A DNA stretch of 64,000 bases from CALGKJ01 sp049322695 (GTDB lineage Bacteria > Bacillota > Clostridia > Lutisporales > Lutisporaceae), in the NCBI GenBank assembly GCA_049322695.1, contig JBMORW010000014.1:42639-106638 (forward strand), written 5' to 3'. Shown here piece after piece: positions 45,878 through 54,800 of this stretch; within the stretch, counting starts at the first letter, position 1; each line of letters begins with the position of its first letter. The notes below the pieces were generated by a model. The model ran no database searches, had not been told where the DNA came from, and worked only from the letters and a program-made list of their open reading frames with translations. The position numbers and the translations under genes were made by a program.

Positions 45878-47035
45878 TTATGTATTACTGATAGTTTTGT
45901 TTTTAAACGCAATTCCATCCAACTCAAATAATAAATCATCCCTGCACACATCAGCTACCATATAGCAAGCTGCAAAATCGCCAATCTCCAGCTTCCTAAC
46001 GATTTCTTGAAACTCCATGTAGTATTCGGGAGATTTAAAATAGCATGCAACATTACATAAATCAGAAAAATCCATATTGGCTTTACTCAATATATTTTTA
46101 ATATTTAAAAGTGTATACTCTATTTGCTTGTAGGGATCATTCTTATAAATTGTTTCACCATTTTTATTAATACTTGCCGTACCTGAGACTTGCAGCTCTG
46201 TACAAGCGTCATAATTCAGAATCAGCCCCCTAGAGAATGTAGGTCTGTACAGATACTCATTCCCCTCAGCCTCATTTTGAAACTCATTATACACTCTTGA
46301 TATTGCCACATTAGACTTAGATTTCTTAATACAGTAAGTATGAATATTACTGCTGTCAAGTACTCCTTTACCCTGTATACAAGTACTTGCAGGTAAAACT
46401 GCAGAACTAGATGAGTAATTAATACCAACATTCTTAAAGAACTCTCTTCTGGAATCATTAAGCACCTTATAATCCTTAAAAATATCATTCAAATATATCC
46501 AAGTTCTAATAATATCAGTACAAGCATATCCATTACCGACGATGTTTTTATCTATATCATGAAATAACTCATCAAATTCCCTTTGCACTGTTTCCTGCTT
46601 CTTTGTGCTTATAAACAGATGCAGCGCTTTCATTTTTTTTGTACTAATCTCTGATCCGATAACTTTATTCAAATCATCTTTTATGTATCGTATTGCTGTT
46701 TGATTGTCTATATCAATAGCGTAAACATGTATACCAGACATAGGTGTATTATATATAGACAATCCCTCAACATACATCATAGGTGGTTTTGTAATACCGT
46801 AGTTGAGCAATATATCATCTCTTCTTTGGGTAAGTTCATTGATTACGCTATTTTTTCCAAAGTACTTTTCATACACAATATTAAGTTTGTTAGCTTTGAT
46901 ATAATCGATTAAATTGCTATATATTGTCATTACATTTTCAAGCGTTTCTACATTCTTAAGATCAACTGTAAAGATATAGGTTTTATATTCCTCTTGATTA
47001 AATGTCTTAGTTATAACATTTGGCAAACTATTCAT
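45878..47035 (-). CDS. Chorismatase-like RidA-superfamily protein
   Basis: 385 residues. The second half resembles FkbO/Hyg5/XanB2-type chorismatases: CTDIIRTWIYLNDI followed by LNDSRREFF, then LPASTCIQGKG, RPTFSRGLI and a RidA-like VSGTASINKNGET. These enzymes hydrolyse chorismate to dihydroxycyclohexadiene carboxylate or hydroxybenzoates. The substitution of a cysteine in PASTC for the usual glycine is odd. The assignment rests on motif resemblance only; a different RidA-fold activity is possible. A terminator-like hairpin lies just upstream, so its transcription may depend on read-through. Confidence 0.55.
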   Translation of the reverse strand: MNSLPNVITKTFNQEEYKTYIFTVDLKNVETLENVMTIYSNLIDYIKANKLNIVYEKYFGKNSVINELTQRRDDILLNYGITKPPMMYVEGLSIYNTPMSGIHVYAIDIDNQTAIRYIKDDLNKVIGSEISTKKMKALHLFISTKKQETVQREFDELFHDIDKNIVGNGYACTDIIRTWIYLNDIFKDYKVLNDSRREFFKNVGINYSSSSAVLPASTCIQGKGVLDSSNIHTYCIKKSKSNVAISRVYNEFQNEAEGNEYLYRPTFSRGLILNYDACTELQVSGTASINKNGETIYKNDPYKQIEYTLLNIKNILSKANMDFSDLCNVACYFKSPEYYMEFQEIVRKLEIGDFAACYMVADVCRDDLLFELDGIAFKNKTISNT

Positions 47036-47133
47036 AATACTCTCCGTTCCTAACTACCTATAAATTGAGTTTAGTCAACTCTGCTTACACAAGTTAACTA
47101 TAGAAAGGTATGAAATAAATTGTGGCTGTATCA

Positions 47134-47180
47134 TAAAAATCACAGCTACTCGCTTGATTTGCTAGAAGCGAATAGCTGTG
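47134..47180 (-). terminator. Intrinsic terminator inside the cluster
   Basis: On the minus strand a 15-bp stem (arms 47166-47180 and 47141-47155; the only non-Watson-Crick pair is U-G on this strand, which would be a C-A mismatch on the plus strand) with a 10-base loop is followed by a five-T run. It lies 17 bases after the stop of the carrier-protein gene and before the chorismatase-like gene. Confidence 0.75.
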
Positions 47181-47197
47181 GCTCTTATTTCTTTTAA

Positions 47198-47446
47198 CTA
47201 CAGCTTATTAATAATAAAGTCAATCAGGTTTCTTACTGTCTGGAAATTGTCTGTTTCCAATTCTTCATCTGTAAACTCAATATTATACTCTGTTTCAATT
47301 GCAACAACTATTTTGATAAAATCTATTGAGTTATTTATATAAGCAGATAAGTTTTCATCAATTTCTAAATCTTTATTCAGATTGATATTCTCTTTTGCAA
47401 TCTCATTCAGTTTTTCCAGAATTTCTTGATATTTGTTGTTTTCCAT
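47198..47446 (-). CDS. Acyl/peptidyl carrier protein
   Basis: 82 residues with strongly acidic character and the attachment serine in AYINNSIDFIKIVV, where N replaces the usual D before the serine, as in the Gly-type A-PCP protein. GGAGGG precedes the ATG. It follows the propeller-like gene and directly precedes a terminator. It may carry an aromatic or amino-acid unit, given the chorismatase-like neighbour. Confidence 0.82.
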   Translation of the reverse strand: MENNKYQEILEKLNEIAKENINLNKDLEIDENLSAYINNSIDFIKIVVAIETEYNIEFTDEELETDNFQTVRNLIDFIINKL

Positions 47447-47494
47447 ATTTCCCTCCGCATTACTAAATATTTTTTGTTTTTTTTCATTTTTATG

Positions 47495-48808
47495 TTAAAT
47501 TTGGTCAAACAAAACAGAATGTCCTAATACTGAAATTGGGTCCTTAAACTTGTTGTACGGAATAACGCATTCTACTACATTTGTTTCATGATTATAAAGT
47601 TTGACCCCTCTACCTCCTACAAGATACATATAAGGAGTGTCACTTACTGGATGTACAGAAAATGGTGTGCTGTCAACTCTAGGATATTTGAAGGGTCCAT
47701 CAGAAAAATCTGTACTATACTTCTTGTCTTCCAGATGAATCTTTTTATAAATACTCATTGTGTCATAGTCTATAACATGTATTTGATATGGATATACAGT
47801 AGCTGCAATAAGCTTCTTATTTTTATATGTGAATAGCTTATGTGAGGGTATCCTTAAAAAGTCCATTTCTTCATATACCCCTATGATTTCCGGTTCTTCC
47901 TTGAGATGCAGCTTATTTATACTTGACTTGCCAAAGCTGTAAACAAACCCGTCATATGCATTTACCCCTAAACTATGAGAAGAAATGTAGCATAAACTTG
48001 GGTCATGCAGATCATATTCTATATGTGCTGGTGTGTTATACAGATCAATTACTTTTAATTTCTTACTTTCGTTATTATGAATATGTATTTGCGATTTCTT
48101 CAAACCTGCCGCGAACATTTTCCGCATATAGTCTTTATCTTTATACATTTCTTTGGAATTCTCTAGGAACTCCACATTAGGATTCGATGTCGTTGAAATT
48201 GAAATAGTAAATTTTTTATCGGGTGTAACAGCTACACTATGTAGAATATTGATGCATTCATATTCGTTGACAACCTTCCAGCTTTTTACATTCAAGTCAT
48301 AGCTTACCGTTTCAGCTTTCATTGGAGTTTCATTCTTAATATTATCAACTCTGTCACTAACGCTATATCTTGCATAAATCAAATGATCATCAATGATTGT
48401 GTTTGTTGATGATATCATTTTCATCTCATTATCTACGATAACTTCATAAGAATCTGTGCATAAGTCCAGCACAATAATATAATAACTGTTTACGCCGCTA
48501 ACATAAATTTTTCCCTTATGATAGATTGAAGAGTGTGGTACAAAAGCAAAATTGAATGCATCTAGTACACTGTCATCCCAAGTATGGTCAAAATTCTCCC
48601 TCATAAAATCCTTCAGCTTATTTTTAGCTGTTTGAATGTCGATAACCCAACGGGTGATCTTAGAATCCTTCGTATTGATTAGGTAATAGTAATGCTTTTC
48701 GTTCCAGCTATATGCGGGTACAAAAATATACGCATCACAATTATGGGATTTGTTCATTGTGCTGTCAAACCCAAACTCTGTCTTTGCCACATTTACTAAT
48801 GAGTTCAT
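47495..48808 (-). CDS. Unknown, probable beta-propeller protein
   Basis: 437 residues. Repeated short beta-strand blocks (YIFVPAYSWNEKHYYYLI, IYVSGVNSYYIIVLDL, LIAATVYPYQIHVIDYD, MYLVGGRGVKLYN) suggest a six- or seven-bladed propeller of the quinoprotein or YVTN type. No signal peptide is evident. No catalytic motif is recognised. With the two NHL proteins, this is the third likely propeller of the cluster. It could be a scaffold, or an epimerase or lyase on a propeller frame. Function unassigned. The 110 bases upstream show only an AAAGGGGG Shine-Dalgarno. Confidence 0.55.
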   Translation of the reverse strand: MNSLVNVAKTEFGFDSTMNKSHNCDAYIFVPAYSWNEKHYYYLINTKDSKITRWVIDIQTAKNKLKDFMRENFDHTWDDSVLDAFNFAFVPHSSIYHKGKIYVSGVNSYYIIVLDLCTDSYEVIVDNEMKMISSTNTIIDDHLIYARYSVSDRVDNIKNETPMKAETVSYDLNVKSWKVVNEYECINILHSVAVTPDKKFTISISTTSNPNVEFLENSKEMYKDKDYMRKMFAAGLKKSQIHIHNNESKKLKVIDLYNTPAHIEYDLHDPSLCYISSHSLGVNAYDGFVYSFGKSSINKLHLKEEPEIIGVYEEMDFLRIPSHKLFTYKNKKLIAATVYPYQIHVIDYDTMSIYKKIHLEDKKYSTDFSDGPFKYPRVDSTPFSVHPVSDTPYMYLVGGRGVKLYNHETNVVECVIPYNKFKDPISVLGHSVLFDQI

Positions 48809-48918
48809 AATTTTCCCCCTTTATAATAAAATAGTTTCTATTTACTTACTCGATATAAATGAAAGCAAATATTATTACTTAATCAGATAGACTTTAGAGT
48901 AATTTAGTTGGCTGCCTT

Positions 48919-50577
48919 TTATGGCTTACATCGATCAGTAATCATTTTCACCTGATAATCGTGTATAAATAAATCATCCATATCACAATTAACAAAACAT
49001 TCAATCGCATCATATGGTGTCTCAACAATAGGTTTACCTTTTATGTTGAAAGATGTATTGAGTATTACAGGCACACCTGTTAATTCACCAAACTTATTTA
49101 TCAAATCATAGTACATCTCATTGGTTTCTCTATCAATCGTTTGCAGGCGTGCAGTTCCATCAACATGTGTCACTGCGGGAATTACGGATTTCTTATCTTC
49201 TTTGACATCTCCTACATAAAGCATGAACGGATTGTTAGGGAAGTCCGTCTCAAAGTATTCACCAACTCTCTCTTCTAAAACAACAGGAGCAAATGGTCTG
49301 AAGCTTTCTCTAAATTTAACTCTTGAGTTTAAAATATCTTTCATCTCTTTTACTCTAGGGTCTGCCAGAATGCTTCGGTTGCCTAAAGCTCTAGGACCTA
49401 TCTCAGATCTCCCTTGGAACCATCCAATTATCCTGCCTTTGCTAAGACTTTCAGCTGCAGCCTTCAAAGTATCTTCTTTACCAAGCTTTTCAAAAGTAAC
49501 TTGGTGTTTAAACCGATCTAGCGCTTTAAAAATTTCTTCGTCACTGTAATTTCTTCCAGTATATGCTGAAGTTAACTGTTTCTTACTCTTATATGGTTTA
49601 TTAAAAATATTATGGTATCCATATAGTGCTGCTCCGATTGCAATTCCTGAATCACCTGCTGCCGGGTGTATAAATACATCCTCAAATGGAGTTTTTTGCT
49701 TGATCTTTCCATTTAAAACACTGTTCAAAGCTACACCACCTGAGTAGCACAGTTTTTTAGCCTTTGTCTTATCATAGAGGTTGTTCATTATTGCAAACAC
49801 AAATTCTTCTAATAAATACTGTACAGAATAAGCTATATCGGCTTTTACCTGGAATTTCTCCTCTTCATTCTTTCCTACACTATGAATATGTTTAACAAAT
49901 TCTTTAAGGCTCTTATTTTTAATATCTATTTCTACAAATAGATTTGATTGTCTATCAATTTCGACTTTAGCGAATCTCCTAATGCTATCAATATAAGTTC
50001 CTTTTCCATAAGAAGATAGTCCCATTAGTTTTCCGGCTTCAAGAAAACCAAATCCACAAATTTGTGTAAAAAAGGAATATAACCTGCCTAATGAGTTTTC
50101 CTTTGCTTCAACATTCTTAAGCAACCCAGTACCTGAAGCCCCATAGGCCTTATCAATTATATTTATTGTATTGCCTTTTGCATATCCGGTTGTAACCGTT
50201 TCAGCACAGTCAAATGCAAACAGGCTGCCATTCCCATCTATTACCAAAGCTGCAGCATCATCAAAACCTGATGTATAATAGCAGCTTGCTATATGAGCCA
50301 AGTGATGATTTATTTTTATCATTTTATTGACAAAAGGCTTTCTGCTGGTTAACCTGGGGAAAAACAAATCACTAGTAATATACATGTCAATATCGTCATA
50401 GGTGTATCCAGCTTCTTCCAAACAGTAATCTACCGATTTTAAAATACACGATCTTACTCCGTTGCCATGCTTTTCTTTTGATAAGCGCTCTTCTTCAATA
50501 GCGATCAGCACTTCGCCATCTTCTAAAAGGCAACATGATAAATCGTGGTCAGATCCTCCAATTCCAATGATCCTCAT
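48919..50577 (-). CDS. Carbamoyltransferase (NodU/CmcH/TobZ family)
   Basis: 552 residues, the normal family length. The Kae1-like N-terminal domain has MRIIGIGGSDHDLSCCL, HHLAH near residue 92 and the DGNG phosphate loop. The YrdC-like C-terminal part includes RSEIGPRALGNRSILADPR and FRPFAPVV. It makes carbamoyl-adenylate from carbamoyl phosphate and ATP and transfers the carbamoyl group to a hydroxyl. It is a tailoring step on a sugar or chain hydroxyl of the product. Confidence 0.92.
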   Translation of the reverse strand: MRIIGIGGSDHDLSCCLLEDGEVLIAIEEERLSKEKHGNGVRSCILKSVDYCLEEAGYTYDDIDMYITSDLFFPRLTSRKPFVNKMIKINHHLAHIASCYYTSGFDDAAALVIDGNGSLFAFDCAETVTTGYAKGNTINIIDKAYGASGTGLLKNVEAKENSLGRLYSFFTQICGFGFLEAGKLMGLSSYGKGTYIDSIRRFAKVEIDRQSNLFVEIDIKNKSLKEFVKHIHSVGKNEEEKFQVKADIAYSVQYLLEEFVFAIMNNLYDKTKAKKLCYSGGVALNSVLNGKIKQKTPFEDVFIHPAAGDSGIAIGAALYGYHNIFNKPYKSKKQLTSAYTGRNYSDEEIFKALDRFKHQVTFEKLGKEDTLKAAAESLSKGRIIGWFQGRSEIGPRALGNRSILADPRVKEMKDILNSRVKFRESFRPFAPVVLEERVGEYFETDFPNNPFMLYVGDVKEDKKSVIPAVTHVDGTARLQTIDRETNEMYYDLINKFGELTGVPVILNTSFNIKGKPIVETPYDAIECFVNCDMDDLFIHDYQVKMITDRCKP

Positions 50578-50593
50578 ATAGACACCCCTTCTA

Positions 50594-51778
50594 TTAATTT
50601 AAATTATTTTTGAAAACTATTGCTTGTCCCATATTGCTGCCAGCACAAATAGCGCTTAGTCCGAATTGTACATTTCTCCTCAGCATTTCATAAATAAGAG
50701 TAATATTCATCCTAATTCCAGTGCAGCCTATGGGATATCCCAGTGCAAGATTACCACCATTAACATTTACTTTATCAGGGTCAATATCCAGCATTCTTTG
50801 GCATAGGATAGCTTGAATCGCAAATGATTCATTGAGCTCGAACAAGCCGATACTTTGTTTGTTAAGTCCGGATTTTCTTAATATATTTGTAACCGCTTCA
50901 ACCATTCCTAGCCCTAACATATCATTTTCAACACCTGCTGACTCCACTGCATATATTTCAACCAAAGGCCTTAGGTCCATTTGAACTGCTCTGTCATAAT
51001 CCATAATAACCATTGCAGCAGCACAATCACACATTAGAGAAGTATTGTATTGAGTTAATGTTCCATTAGATAGAAAGATGGGCGGTGCAGAAAATACTTT
51101 ATCCTCTTCTTTTTCAAGCATTAACAATTCATCATATACAAGCTTATGAGATACTCCATCATTCGTATACTCAATATCAATGAGTTCATCCTGAAACCTA
51201 CCAGCTTTCAAAGCGTTTTGTGCCTTACAATAACTTTCTAATGCAAACAAATCCTGCTCATGCCTGCTAATGTTGTATTTTCTTGATAGCATTTCACATA
51301 TAGGAACCATATCATTTTCCTGAATATTATTCTCAATATCTTCAAGCTTTGGTAAGTTACCTTTTACAATATTTCTAACATTATTTTTAAGGAAATGAAG
51401 TGCATATGAAGAGTTACTTATTTTTTCTATTCCCCCAACAAGCATTGCCTCTGCTTGCCCTGATTGAATTTTATGAGTCGCATGGGCGAGTGCCTCATCT
51501 GAAGAAGCGCAGGTCTTACTTATTGTAGTTCCATTTATTTTTTTTGATAAACCGGCTTCAACGACTGCCTTTCTGCATAAATTATCTCTTTCAACAGGAA
51601 AGCTGCAGCCCGTATATGCGCTATCAATGTAAGCATCTGGAACTCCACTTCTCTTTACAGCCTCTTTAAAAGCTTCAGCTAGCAGCTTTACATCGCTTAT
51701 ATAGTTTAGTTCTCCAGGTATTCTTCCAATAGGAGTTCTACATGCAGCTACAACAGCAATTTTCTTATCCTTTTTCAT
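50594..51778 (-). CDS. Thiolase-family protein with altered catalytic motif
   Basis: 394 residues, full thiolase length. The acyl-accepting cysteine is in SKTCASSDEAL near residue 90, and ELNESFAIQ matches the conserved NEAF block. The usual GHPIG motif reads GYPIGCTG, so the catalytic histidine is a tyrosine. The usual CXGGGXG near the C-terminus reads CAGSNMGQA. A normal Claisen condensation is therefore doubtful; acyl transfer or a scaffold role is possible. It follows the radical-SAM/NRPS fusion gene and precedes the carbamoyltransferase by 16 bases. Confidence 0.8.
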   Translation of the reverse strand: MKKDKKIAVVAACRTPIGRIPGELNYISDVKLLAEAFKEAVKRSGVPDAYIDSAYTGCSFPVERDNLCRKAVVEAGLSKKINGTTISKTCASSDEALAHATHKIQSGQAEAMLVGGIEKISNSSYALHFLKNNVRNIVKGNLPKLEDIENNIQENDMVPICEMLSRKYNISRHEQDLFALESYCKAQNALKAGRFQDELIDIEYTNDGVSHKLVYDELLMLEKEEDKVFSAPPIFLSNGTLTQYNTSLMCDCAAAMVIMDYDRAVQMDLRPLVEIYAVESAGVENDMLGLGMVEAVTNILRKSGLNKQSIGLFELNESFAIQAILCQRMLDIDPDKVNVNGGNLALGYPIGCTGIRMNITLIYEMLRRNVQFGLSAICAGSNMGQAIVFKNNLN

Positions 51779-51856
51779 CTTTCACCATCTCACTAATGCA
51801 TATTTTTTTGATTTGTGCTTAATGTACTGGAAGCAAATTCCTTTGATTAGTTATTT

Positions 51857-54800
51857 CTAGCCACATTCTAAGAATTCTGCCAGCTTTGAAATCGTTGGAT
51901 AAGAAAACAAATCTGTAACACTCACCTTTGTTGGATAAAGCTTGCTTATCTCCATATATACATCCATAAGCTTCAAAGAGTTTCCACCAATCTCAAAAAA
52001 GTTATCGTTTACATTTAAATAATCCTTACCCAATGCAGTTTTCCAAATATTATAAATTGCATTTTCTGTTTCGCTTAGATTTTGTTCAATTTCAGGCTTC
52101 ATGATTGGTTCAACATTCATTCGTTGAAGTTCATGATAGTTTGTTTTCCCTGCCAATGCTTTTGGAAGATCATCGACAAGCAGCACTTTATTGGGTATCA
52201 GATAGTCCGGCATTTCTTTTTTTATTTCCTCCATGAAATACTCTTTGGAAAATCCGTCATTCGGTACTATAAACGCACATATGTAGTTTCCGGTCATGTA
52301 GTCATTTTTCAGTACTACTGCACTATCTTTGATGAAACTGCATTTTTTTATACACTGCTCTATATCATCTAGTTCAACCCGAAAACCTCTGATTTTAACT
52401 TGCCTATCCAGTCTTCCAATATATCGAATATTACAATCAGAAAGCCAAACCCCTATATCTCCGCTCTTATACATGATGCTATCCACAGCATAAGGATTAC
52501 TTACCAGTTTCTGCTCGTTCAATAAAGGATTATTAATATATCCATCAAATAAACCTATCCCAGATATACATATCTCTCCCGGCATACCGATAGGCATCAA
52601 TTGATTGTCAGAATTCAGTATATATACATTGACGTTTCTTATGGGTTTTCCTATAATATTTGGTTCACTAGTTTTAATATTTAAGCAAGCAGTTGTAGTT
52701 ACTGTATTTTCCGTAGGACCATACTCATTTATCAATTGTATGTGCCCATAGAGCTTGTTGCTCTTTTCAATCAATGAGGAGCTCATTTTTTCACCTGCAA
52801 GAACCACAAATCGAAGTGATTCTAGTTTTTGCTGCGAGTCTTCCAATAACAATTCATACATACTTGGTATGATACTTGTATTTGTAATCTTGAGGTCTTC
52901 AATGGTATCTTGAATTGCAGCATAATCCCGTTTGTGCTTTAATGATGGAATCACTAAGCAGCCTGCTGAAAACAAGCTAGAAAAAAGATTCGATGCAAAA
53001 CCATCAAATGATTCCGATATTAATTGTAAAGTAATATCTTTATCACTAAATCCATATTCATCTAATCTCCAGGTAATATAGTTGATTAAACTCTTATGCT
53101 TTATAGGAATTCCTTTAGGATTTCCAGTAGTCCCCGATGTATAAATTGTATACAAATGTTCATCTGGATCTGAAGCTGTTGATTTTGCTTGAGAAGGGAT
53201 TTCATCATAGTCAGTTTGCTCTAGAACATTAATTATTGCTATATTATCTATTATTTTGTGATCACTTACATCCGTAAGTAAAATTGAAGCGTTGCTATCT
53301 GAAATAACCTTCATTACCCTGTCATCAGGAACAGATACATCAACAGGGATATAAGCCACCCCCGTTTTAATTGCCGCAATAATCGAGGCTACCAGTAAGA
53401 GCCGATCTTCAACCTTTATAATAACAGAATCATTTTTCTTGAATGTATGATTGTTAAGCTGATATGCTATGGCATCTGACTTCCTATCTAGCTCACCATA
53501 TGTAATGCTTTCATACTTGACCAGCCTGTTTCTTATATTTTGATTATGCTTTGCCACCTCACTGCTCATTTCGAGAAAATGCTGCATAACTGCAATATTG
53601 AACTTACTATCCACATAATCTATATATGGGTAATTATAGTACATTAAAGATGGATACTGTTCTTTTGCATTCATATTCATCTTGCTGTATTCTAAGAAAT
53701 CATAATACTCCGTTGCACTGGACTTCATGTTATATTCCCTAAGATCATCAAGGATCAATGCACCGGGTTGAGAATGCAAATGTCCCCACTGAAAATCGTT
53801 AAAGCATTTATACTTCGATAAAATTTTGTTTAAGAATCTTTTATCTGCTTGGATATCCTCATACCCATATAATGGCATGCCGGATATTGTATATATATCA
53901 ATATCACAGTTATCCAATTTACTGCATATCTCAAAAAAGCCCAGGATTTCTTGATCTGTAGGCTGTGGTTTAACGAAGCCATTTGCAGCTAGCTTTTTTC
54001 TATGCTCTTCAGACAAACTGCATATGTCAATATTAAACCGTACATATTTAAAAGTACTGCATAGCAGCTTTACCAGCTCTTCAGAAATGAGATCGATGCT
54101 AAAGAATACACAGAAATGAGATGATAAATCAATCCCACTAAGCATTTCATTGCAATATTGATAATAATCAACCTGACCTCTGTCTATGCTGAACATAAAT
54201 GTAGATACATAATCTTTTGCAGCAATAATGTCCTGTCTGACTACATTGCTTTCTCTCCAAAACGATGTCTCGGTTCTATTGAAGACATCCTTCTGAACTT
54301 TTCTACATCCCCCGCATTGAATACATTGGAAGCTGCACCCCTTATGCGTAGGAATATAGAACGCACCAAATAGTAGGGGGTCTGTAGATGACATTATTTC
54401 TTCAAGCCGGAACAAGTTCATATCCTTACTACACTTAATGCTATCCATGACATACTCAATTTCGTTTTTGATAATCCTGCCATCTTTTTTGTATAAACAA
54501 TTCGGTATATACTCGCTATTTTGGCATATATGCAATAGTGGTACTTCACCATCCCCACAAACTACATAATCAATGTTTATGTTCTTGATTACTTCATCTG
54601 AGTAATAGGAAGCAGTATCTCCACCAACACAAACTTTTATATTTGGATCATACTCCTTAACAATCTTCGCTAGTTCATAAACTCGCTCTATATGCGGGAA
54701 CCATTTCATACTTATTCCGACTATCCGAGGGTTATGTTTTTCAAGCATTTCAGTAGTTTTCTTATGTAGAGAGTTATAATCCCAGCAGCTATCCAGAAAC

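Noticed and set aside
51779..51856. Short GGAA-TTCC hairpin between the radical-SAM fusion and the thiolase
   Set aside because: Four-pair stem and no T-run; expected by chance.
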